Positions 34,901 through 41,533 of a stretch of 64,000 bases of DNA are shown piece by piece. Under the pieces are notes generated by a model. The model was given only the letters and a program-made list of their open reading frames with translations. It was not told the origin of the DNA and ran no database searches. Location of the stretch: the NCBI RefSeq assembly GCF_001636405.1, contig NZ_KV440950.1, positions 2,689,712 through 2,753,711 on the forward strand, given 5' to 3'. Both the position numbers and the translations under genes were made by a program. This stretch comes from Peribacillus frigoritolerans. Lineage in GTDB: Bacteria; Bacillota; Bacilli; Bacillales; DSM-1321. Positions within the stretch are counted from its first letter, which is position 1. Each line of letters starts with the position of its first letter.

Positions 34901-36460
34901 GTGAACAAAAAGAAATATAAGATGGTTGGATTATTCGTTCTTGGATTATGGATGGTTATTTGCATAGGAATTTTGATTCATTCATTTTATAAAACAAAAG
35001 AAGGTAATCCGCCAAATAAGGTAGAAAAGCACTCATACCGGGCTGCCTATCATTTTACTTCTCCTGATCATTGGAAAAACGATCCACAGAAGCCCCTTTA
35101 CTATGAAGGAAATTATCATTATTTTTACCTTTATAATGGAGATTACCCGGATGGCAATGGTACAGAATGGAGACATGCCACCTCTAAAGATTTGATTCAC
35201 TGGAAGGATGAGGGAATTGCCATTCCAAAATATACGAATCAAAATGGGGATCCATGGACAGGGTCAGTCGTGTTTGACAAGGAAAATACAGCTGGGTTTG
35301 GAAAAGAGGCTTTTGTGGCGATCGTAACACAACCATCTAAGGATGGCCAGAAACAAGAACAATTTCTATGGTACAGTACGGACAAAGGAAATACGTTTAC
35401 CTCTTACAGTGACGAGCCTATTATGAAAAATCCAGGAACGAAGGATTTTAGAGATCCAAAAATCATCTGGGATAACACGAATCAAAAATGGGTCATGACC
35501 ATGGCCGAAGGATCGAAAATAGGTTTTTATGAGTCTTATAACCTGAAAGATTGGCACTATACGAGCAGTTTTTCCACTAAGAACATTGGAGTTTTAGAGT
35601 GCCCTGACCTTTACCAGATCCGCGCTGATGACGGGACAGTAAAGTGGGTGCTGGGCGTCAGTGCAAACGGAAAAGCAGCAGGGAAACCCAACACCTATGC
35701 ATACTGGACAGGAACGTTTAATGGAACGGAATTTCTTCCAGATAACAATGAACCGCAATGGCTAGACTATGGTTTCGATTGGTATGGCGGAGTAACGTTT
35801 GAAGATGGCAAGGCAAGTGACAAATTAGACAAACGCTATGCCCTCGCTTGGATGAATAACTGGGCCTACGCCAACAATACGCCGACATTAAAAGAAGGGT
35901 TTAACGGAATGGATTCGATCGTCCGTCAAATTGAACTAAAGCGTGAAGGCGAGAATAAGTATTATCTTTCTTCACAGCCTTCAGAAGCATTAAAAGAATT
36001 GACAAGCTCAACGAATTCTTTTAATGAAATCGAAGTGGATGGCTCGGAAACACTTGATTTTAAAGGAGATGCCTATCAAATAGAGGCGGATCTCTCATGG
36101 TCGGATTTTAAGAATGCAGGATTTAGGCTCAGGGAGTCAGATGATCAAAAACGCCACGTTGACGTAGGCATCTCTGCAGAAGGAAATTACTCTTATGTCA
36201 ATCGGGTATTCACAGATCAACCTGACGAAACGAATCAGTTGGTTGAAAGTACTGCACCATTTGATGTCAGTAAGAAGAAGGTACATTTAAAGATTCTCGT
36301 CGATAAAACGAGTATTGAAGTTTTTGTGGATGATGGAAAGGTTGCTTATTCAAACTTAATATTCCCTCTTGCCGAAGATAAGGGAATTACTCTCTTCTCC
36401 GAGGGCGGCAAAGCGATCTTTAAGAATATGAAGGTTACACATTTTGATCCGATTAATTGA
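34901..36460 (+). CDS. levB: Endolevanase (GH32), membrane-anchored or secreted
   Basis: The 519-residue product starts with an uncleaved-looking N-terminal helix (VGLFVLGLWMVICIGILIHS). The GH32 five-blade propeller follows, with HFTSPDHWKNDPQKPLYYEG (nucleophile Asp), WTGSVVFDKE, FRDPKIIWDNTNQKW (RDP) and VLECPDLYQIRADD (EC acid/base Glu). A C-terminal beta-sandwich has VDKTSIEVFVDDGKVAYSN. It matches B. subtilis LevB over its whole length (about 516 residues). It cleaves levan to levanbiose and similar products. The start is GTG 34901, following GAGAAAAGTGG. Confidence 0.93.
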   Translation: MNKKKYKMVGLFVLGLWMVICIGILIHSFYKTKEGNPPNKVEKHSYRAAYHFTSPDHWKNDPQKPLYYEGNYHYFYLYNGDYPDGNGTEWRHATSKDLIHWKDEGIAIPKYTNQNGDPWTGSVVFDKENTAGFGKEAFVAIVTQPSKDGQKQEQFLWYSTDKGNTFTSYSDEPIMKNPGTKDFRDPKIIWDNTNQKWVMTMAEGSKIGFYESYNLKDWHYTSSFSTKNIGVLECPDLYQIRADDGTVKWVLGVSANGKAAGKPNTYAYWTGTFNGTEFLPDNNEPQWLDYGFDWYGGVTFEDGKASDKLDKRYALAWMNNWAYANNTPTLKEGFNGMDSIVRQIELKREGENKYYLSSQPSEALKELTSSTNSFNEIEVDGSETLDFKGDAYQIEADLSWSDFKNAGFRLRESDDQKRHVDVGISAEGNYSYVNRVFTDQPDETNQLVESTAPFDVSKKKVHLKILVDKTSIEVFVDDGKVAYSNLIFPLAEDKGITLFSEGGKAIFKNMKVTHFDPIN

Positions 36461-36766
36461 ATCTCATCTTGGCAGATACCTTTCATATGAGTACACATAC
36501 ATTCTTTTATAAGAAATAACTCTTCAAATATGAAAATTTACTAAAAGGGGCCCCACCAACATTTCGACATAGAAAAAGCCCGATTTCTATAAGCTAAGAC
36601 TGTCTTAATGTACTGAAACTTATCTTTGTCATAGTAACTGATCATAGAAAAATGTATGAGTTATGGAACATAAACAGATGAGGAAAATCTTCATAAATCC
36701 TTCAGCTAAAATGTGTTAAGAAACTTAGGTTTTCTGAACAGAACCTTAGTTCTTAACACCTTACGG
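36461..36766. other. Spacer downstream of levB
   Basis: About 300 bp with no gene. TAGGTTTTCTG (36727-36737) and CAGAACCTTAG can form an imperfect hairpin near 36722-36752, which might end the sacB-levB transcript although no T-run follows. Confidence 0.4.
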
Positions 36767-37170
36767 AAAAGATACAATTTTAGGTTTTATTTCTCCCAGA
36801 AACACTTGGGTTTAATCGATACTCATATACCATATAATTTCTCCCGTAATACAACCCTGTGACAAGGAGGGGCATCTTCGGTTCAATGACAGTAAAGGAA
36901 ATTTATAAAAACCATCGAAAGTTTTCCTAGTAAAGTAAAGGGGGTAGCCTCGCAGGACTTAGCTAAAATGGGACTCATTATCGTAACGTCCACCAATAAA
37001 GACGTTTGGGATAAAAATGGATATCTTGAGTCGCTTGGAAAGCCAAGGATTACGCAGGTGAGGGAGGCCGATATAGCTCCGTCGATGCAGAGAAAAAAAA
37101 CGCGAATCAAGCGAGCCGAAGCGAACATGAATATGGCAGCAAGCAAGAATAACAGGGGGAAATTTAAGGG
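36767..37170 (+). pseudogene. Flotillin (YuaG-like) gene fragment, copy 2
   Basis: From 36887 the frame reads TVKEIYKNHRKFS, a stop, and after a shift VASQDLAKMGLIIVTSTNKD. It continues with VWDKNGYLESLGKPRITQVR and EADIAPSMQRKKTRIKRAEA, a longer run of the flotillin PHB/coiled-coil segment than copy 1 at 15509. The first ~115 bp are the same upstream flank seen there (ACAATTTTAG, AAACACTTGGGT). No intact flotillin gene lies in the window. Confidence 0.75.
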
Positions 37171-37205
37171 GCACTTACCCCAGTATGTAGACAAAGTGGG
37201 TTCGG

Positions 37206-37700
37206 AAATCAACATCCCAATTATATAGGCAATAAACTGCAGGTCCAATCATATAGACAAGGGAGCTACGGTTTGTAGACTACTATTATCTAAAAGTTAA
37301 ACCAAAGTTGATTGGAGAGAAAGGTGCGAGACTCCTGCGGGAAAAACGCGTCCAGGGGAGACCCCGCAGGCGCAAAGGCGCCGAGGAGGCTTCCCGGACC
37401 GCCCGCGGAAAGCGAGTGCCTGGAGCGAAAATCAACATCTACAACCATAAAAAAACTAAAGGCAAACTCAATTTTAATCAAGTTTGCCTATAGTCTCAGG
37501 TAAGGGACGATTATACTCTTACCTTTTTTGAATAGTTTTGACAGTTTATCTGGCCTTTTATACTACTTAACAAATATGGTCGTCATACTCGGTTTTCAAG
37601 TAATTCATCATCCTTTGTTTCTGGTGTGAATAATGAAAGCAATTAAAGTAATAGGAAAAGTCGTCAAAAAAGAGAGGGTTTTTATCATCGAAGCCATAAG
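37206..37700. repeat. Duplicated intergenic block (partner at 2719-3195)
   Basis: This is the better preserved copy of the block described at 2719. It includes the flank with TTTGTAGACTAC, palindromic repeat copy C and the 3' part of the 90-residue gene. Confidence 0.8.
37310..37492 (+). repeat. Dispersed palindromic repeat, copy C
   Basis: This is the cleanest copy: GATTGGAGAGAAAGGTGCGA, then CTCCTGCGGGAAAAACGCGT, GGGGAGACCCCGCAGGCGC, GAGGAGGCTTCCCGGACCG and AGCGAGTGCCTGGAGCG. It ends in AAAATCAAC and the 3' hairpin GGCAAACT/AGTTTGCC (37461-37488). It sits between convergent genes (levB side and the small minus-strand gene). Confidence 0.88.
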
Positions 37701-37839
37701 AATTTAAAAAATCCGAGATTACTTTTTCTTGTTCCACTACATCGAACAATCCGGATATATAAAAATGATAACTGAATTTATCATATAAAAAAAGATATCC
37801 TGTATCATCAAAAATATTTTTCACTGTATGACCATCCAA
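37567..37839 (-). CDS. Small hypothetical protein
   Basis: The 90-residue product is rich in aromatic residues (LFLYDKFSYHFYISGLFD; FFDDFSYYFNCFHYSHQKQR) with no family that I recognise. It starts at TTG 37839, preceded by AAGGAAGGAGTGAG at suitable spacing, which supports translation. No signal peptide or membrane helix is evident. A decayed copy of its 3' half exists at 3078-3195, so the gene was once duplicated together with the adjacent repeat. Tyr/Phe/Asp-rich small proteins of this kind include immunity-like proteins, but nothing here shows that role. Confidence 0.6.
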   Translation of the reverse strand: MDGHTVKNIFDDTGYLFLYDKFSYHFYISGLFDVVEQEKVISDFLNSYGFDDKNPLFFDDFSYYFNCFHYSHQKQRMMNYLKTEYDDHIC

Positions 37840-37997
37840 TTCTAACTCACTCCTTCCTTATCAATATACCTTTTTATCCATGAAATTATTCAGTGCTCAT
37901 CTTTCAGGGAATATTATTATATTTATTGCAGCGTGTTTTTTATGCCTTCAATACATTAAAGGTATGGAATAAATGCAGGCAGCAAGAATAGGGAACG

Positions 37998-38029
37998 AAA
38001 AAAGCACATCCAATAAGGATGTGCTTTCA
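37998..38029 (-). terminator. Terminator of the ABC-F gene
   Basis: AAAGCACATCC pairs with GGATGTGCTTT around AATAA. On the minus strand it is followed by TTTTT and lies just after the ABC-F stop codon. Confidence 0.85.
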
Positions 38030-38037
38030 TAAAAGTG

Positions 38038-39657
38038 TTATTTGTACATTTCAGCGACTTGTTTTTGCAATTCGCCATTTTCAAGGTACTCATCATAACT
38101 CATTTGCTTATCGACTGTACCTTTTGGAGTAAGTTCAATGATCCGGTTCGCAATAGTTTGGATGAACTGATGATCATGAGAAGAGAAGATCATAGATCCT
38201 TTAAAGCTGATTAAACCGTTGTTTAATGCCGTAATCGACTCTAAGTCCAGATGGTTGGTAGGTTCATCAAGCATTAGGACGTTCGAACCGCTTAACATCA
38301 TTTTGGAAAGCATACAGCGGACTTTTTCGCCCCCTGAAAGTACACTTGCCTTTTTCGTGACTTCATCGCCAGAGAATAACATTCTGCCCAAGAAACCGCG
38401 CAGGAAGCTTTCGCTCTGGTCATTAGGAGAATATTGACGAAGCCAATCTACAAGATTTAAATCGACACCTTCAAAGAATTCAGCATTATCTTTAGGGAAG
38501 TAAGCCTGAGAGGTTGTAACGCCCCATTTGAATGAGCCGCCATCCGGTTCGATTTCACCTGCCAAGATTTTGAACATTGTTGTTTTAGCAATCTCATCTT
38601 TACCGACAAATGCAATTTTGTCGCCTTTATTCATCGTGAAGCTGACATTATCCAATATTTTTACGCCATCGATCGTTTTCGAGATTCCATCTACACGAAG
38701 CAGGTCGTTCCCGATTTCACGTTCAGGAGTAAAGCCGACATATGGATAGCGGCGTGAAGAAGGCTCGATGTCATCCAAGCTGATTTTATCCAATAATTTC
38801 TTACGGGATGTCGCCTGGCTCGATTTGGATGCATTGGCACTGAAACGCGCGATGAAATTTTGAAGCTCTTTGATTTTTTCTTCTTTTTTCTTATTGGCAT
38901 CTTGAGTCAGTTTTAGGGCAAGCTGGCTTGATTCATACCAGAAGTCATAGTTACCGATATAAACTTTGATTTTACCGAAATCAAGATCCGCGATATGTGT
39001 ACAAACCTTGTTAAGGAAGTAACGGTCATGGGAAACTACGATAACAGTGTTTTCAAAGTTGATTAGGAATTCTTCCAGCCATTTGATCGCCTTTAAGTCC
39101 AAGTGGTTGGTAGGCTCATCCAGTAATAGAACATCCGGTTTACCGAATAGTGCCTGGGCAAGCAATACTTTAACTTTGTCGCCACCGTTCAATTCAGCCA
39201 TTTTCTTCGTATGAAGGTCTTCTGTAATCCCAAGGCCTTTTAAGAGGATTGAAGCTTCGGGTTCAGCTTCCCATCCGTTTAATTCGGCAAATTCCCCTTC
39301 AAGCTCGGCCGCTTTCATTCCGTCTTCATCGGTGAAGTTTTCCTTCATATAGATGGCATCTTTTTCTTGCATGACTTCATATAATCTTTCGTGTCCCATA
39401 ATGACGACTTTAAGGACTTCTTCCTCTTCATAAGCGAAATGATCCTGCTTTAAAACGGCAAGGCGTTCGCCTGGCCCCATATGGACATCACCGGATTGTG
39501 CTTCAATTTCACCGGAAAGGATTTTTAAGAAAGTGGATTTACCGGCACCATTCGCACCAATCAGGCCATAGCAGTTACCAGGAGTGAATTTTATATTAAC
39601 ATCTTCAAACAGTTTACGATCGCCATAACGTAAACCAACATTATTTACTGTAATCAT
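38038..39657 (-). CDS. ykpA: ABC-F family ATPase (YkpA/YbiT type)
   Basis: The 539-residue soluble protein has two nucleotide-binding domains joined by a charged linker (about residues 245-290, NKKKEEKIKELQNFIARF) and no membrane helices. Domain 1 has Walker A GANGAGKST and Walker B VLLLDEPTNHLDL, with a modified signature LNGGDKVKV. Domain 2 has a degenerate Walker A (GKDEIAKTT, Gly replaced by Ala), a normal LSGGEKVR signature and LMLDEPTNHLDL. ABC-F proteins act at the ribosome E site to control or rescue translation. This group is conserved in bacilli and is not a known resistance determinant. It starts at ATG 39657 after TGGAGGAAT. Confidence 0.88.
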   Translation of the reverse strand: MITVNNVGLRYGDRKLFEDVNIKFTPGNCYGLIGANGAGKSTFLKILSGEIEAQSGDVHMGPGERLAVLKQDHFAYEEEEVLKVVIMGHERLYEVMQEKDAIYMKENFTDEDGMKAAELEGEFAELNGWEAEPEASILLKGLGITEDLHTKKMAELNGGDKVKVLLAQALFGKPDVLLLDEPTNHLDLKAIKWLEEFLINFENTVIVVSHDRYFLNKVCTHIADLDFGKIKVYIGNYDFWYESSQLALKLTQDANKKKEEKIKELQNFIARFSANASKSSQATSRKKLLDKISLDDIEPSSRRYPYVGFTPEREIGNDLLRVDGISKTIDGVKILDNVSFTMNKGDKIAFVGKDEIAKTTMFKILAGEIEPDGGSFKWGVTTSQAYFPKDNAEFFEGVDLNLVDWLRQYSPNDQSESFLRGFLGRMLFSGDEVTKKASVLSGGEKVRCMLSKMMLSGSNVLMLDEPTNHLDLESITALNNGLISFKGSMIFSSHDHQFIQTIANRIIELTPKGTVDKQMSYDEYLENGELQKQVAEMYK

Positions 39658-40001
39658 TTATTTACATTCCTCCAAAATACTTTTGTTTCAACGTGTTCAA
39701 CACTTTGTTTCATTAGTTTTACGCTGATTCATACAAACAGCAGTTTACGATCTTGTATGTTTTAAACTGTGCATCATTTAAATTGTATCTTATTTCTTAG
39801 GAAAATTAAAGGCAGATTAGTAAAAACAAACGTTTATAAGCAAAAATTACACAAGGATTTAATTTTGTTTATAAATTGCAACCTATAAATGTAAGTACTA
39901 TTTTTTTATTGACTACGATTATGGGTATAAAGTCTCATTATACAACAACCTTATAATTGGTAATATAGGTAACTGTAACTAATACAATGGGGGGAACATA
40001 T
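39658..40001. other. Divergent spacer between the ABC-F and RDD genes
   Basis: 344 bp of A/T-rich sequence that must hold both promoters. TTGACT occurs at 39909-39914 but no well-spaced -10 is obvious. I see no riboswitch-like hairpin or terminator despite the length of the ABC-F leader. Confidence 0.4.
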
Positions 40002-40403
40002 ATGAGTGATTCAGTAGGTTTTTGGAAACGTCTTTTTGCAGGTGTTTTGGACGGCATAATAGTATCAGCACCATTAGCGATAATTTTCGGGGTGATTACC
40101 GGTGATTGGGAAAATGAAAATTTTTCAACTCTTTTTAACTTTCTTTACATGGTGATTGTCCCGATACTATGGTATGGCTATACAGTTGGTAAAAGGATTA
40201 TGGGAATACGCATAGTAAGGATGGACGGCAAAAAATTAGGCATAGGCACTATGCTATTAAGGTATTTAGTTGCTGCTTTGGTATATGCCATTACATTAGG
40301 GATAGGGTTTATTGTCAGTGCATTCATGGTTGGCATAAGGAAAGACCATAGATCGATACATGATTTCATAGCAGGTACATACGTGACATCAAATGAACCA
40401 TGA
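40002..40403 (+). CDS. RDD family membrane protein
   Basis: The 133-residue product has the RDD signature: Arg in GFWKRLFAGVLDGIIVSAPL with the following Asp in the first helix. Three predicted helices follow (IIFGVITGDW; FLYMVIVPILWYGYTVGKRI; YLVAALVYAITLGIGFIVSA) and KDHRSIHDFIAGTYV closes the protein. Some RDD proteins transport ions or osmolytes; function here is unknown. An ATG at 39987 is in frame, but the G-run at 39989-39994 is a good ribosome binding site for ATG 40002, which gives the usual family N-terminus. Confidence 0.85.
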   Translation: MSDSVGFWKRLFAGVLDGIIVSAPLAIIFGVITGDWENENFSTLFNFLYMVIVPILWYGYTVGKRIMGIRIVRMDGKKLGIGTMLLRYLVAALVYAITLGIGFIVSAFMVGIRKDHRSIHDFIAGTYVTSNEP

Positions 40404-40414
40404 ATAACGGATAA

Positions 40415-40438
40415 GCAGTTTAATAGCTGCCTTTTTTT
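40415..40438 (+). terminator. Terminator after the RDD gene
   Basis: GCAGT and GCTGC pair (one G-T) around TTAATA and are followed by CTTTTTTT, 11 bp after the stop codon. Confidence 0.6.
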
Positions 40439-40569
40439 GCGAAAATACAGATTCAAACCCGATATGATTTTTTAAATATGGAGGAAATTTAGCCGATTAC
40501 TTTATTGTACGGTATTTAGGTATAAATATTACATTGGAAACCACGATAGAATATATATATCGGTAATAC

Positions 40570-40822
40570 AGTGGCAGTTAGGAAGCTAAAGAGCACTTAA
40601 CCTTAATGGTCAAGTGCTTACGATCTTGATTTATTTCATTTTGAAGACGTCCTTGATATGCTCGTGTTTCTTTGCGTACAATTTTCTTTTCAAATTTGCG
40701 CTTATTCGCATTGGCTTTCACATGTATGGAATCGACGAATACGTGTTCAGCACTTATTAACTTTCTATCAGCGGCTGTTATTCGATAGAAAATCTGTTTT
40801 ATCCAAGTTTTTAAACCTAGTT
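40570..40822 (-). mobile_element. IS1182-family transposase fragment
   Basis: On the minus strand the frame reads IKQIFYRITAADRKLISAEH, then VFVDSIHVKANANKRKFEKK and IVRKETRAYQGRLQNEINQD. FVDSIHVKAxANK followed by a KxVRKETRAYQ stretch is the segment around the first catalytic Asp of IS1182-type transposases. Only ~75 codons remain, with no start or terminal repeats visible. It sits next to a partial palindromic repeat (copy D) and between two copies of a 29-bp hairpin. Confidence 0.75.
40591..40619. repeat. 29-bp direct repeat, left copy (hairpin-forming)
   Basis: GAGCACTTAACCTTAATGGT continued by CAAGTGCTT is identical to 40918-40946. Each copy can fold: AGCACTT with AAGTGCT plus ACC with GGT. 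Together they bracket the IS1182 fragment and repeat copy D. Confidence 0.85.
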
Positions 40823-40917
40823 GATTGGAGCGAGTGCCTGTAGTGGAAATCACGTCCGAGCTTGTACAAGAAAAAAATGTAGACAAACTCAATTTTCATT
40901 GAGCTTGTCTACATTCT
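40823..40917 (+). repeat. Dispersed palindromic repeat, copy D (internally deleted)
   Basis: It retains GATTGGAGCGAGTGCCTG from both ends of the core with the middle missing, a GGAAATCACGTC junction, and the 3' hairpin ATGTAGACAAACTCAA/TTGAGCTTGTCTACAT (40878-40914, one G-T pair). It ends in TCTGAG like copies B and C. Confidence 0.7.
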
Positions 40918-40946
40918 GAGCACTTAACCTTAATGGTCAAGTGCTT
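40918..40946. repeat. 29-bp direct repeat, right copy (hairpin-forming)
   Basis: Identical to 40591-40619. It overlaps the last codons of the small minus-strand gene at 40937. On the plus strand it is followed by TTGTTATT. Confidence 0.85.
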
Positions 40947-41176
40947 TTGTTATTCAAAACCTCTTTATTTTGATTGATGATGATTTTATTTCTTAAAATC
41001 ATTTCTTTATTATTAAGCCCAACATTGAGTTCTTTGGTATCATTCACTTTTTCCAGCAGTGAAATTACGGATATTTCCAGTAATTCAGAAATAGGCATTT
41101 GTGTTTTGGATGATAAAATTTCAAGTTCATGGATTAATTTAGGGGATAGCATTGGTTGTTTTTGATTTATTTCCAT
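40937..41176 (-). CDS. Small hypothetical protein
   Basis: The 79-residue product is soluble. MLSPKLIHELEILSSKTQMP and ISELLEISVISLLEKVND suggest a short strand-helix-helix unit of the ribbon-helix-helix type, which would bind DNA. The C-terminal half is Asn/Lys-rich. The ATG is preceded by AAAGCGGG, a mediocre ribosome binding site. No partner gene is adjacent; the neighbour is an IS relic. It may be a remnant rather than an active gene. Confidence 0.45.
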   Translation of the reverse strand: MEINQKQPMLSPKLIHELEILSSKTQMPISELLEISVISLLEKVNDTKELNVGLNNKEMILRNKIIINQNKEVLNNKST

Positions 41177-41533
41177 GACAGAACCCGCTTTCTTAAAAAA
41201 GTTATGTAATTGTCACTTAAGTATATAATGTCAGTTTCCGATAAAACATTAAAGTTGCGTTATTTATGTTAAGAGTTGATGACAATTACAGAAGAAAGGC
41301 ATAACCATGAATGTCTCAGCATAAGTCAACATACCAAAGCTAAATCCAATCTGGAATATATCGTGTATTCTTCGAATTATATGAAATATCAGGGAAGGTA
41401 CATTACAACTATATAATTCTATGTCTCCAGATTTGTCAACCATTGGCTTTTCTGATAGTATAAATGTCCATTTCGTCTTAGCATCGGCATTTTAATAAGT
41501 TTGATCAATATAAAAGGAAGGGGAGTGATTTCA
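41177..41533. other. Spacer upstream of the helD-like gene
   Basis: 357 bp with no gene. Imperfect A/T-rich sequence only. I could not locate a convincing promoter pair, repeat or RNA structure. Confidence 0.4.
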
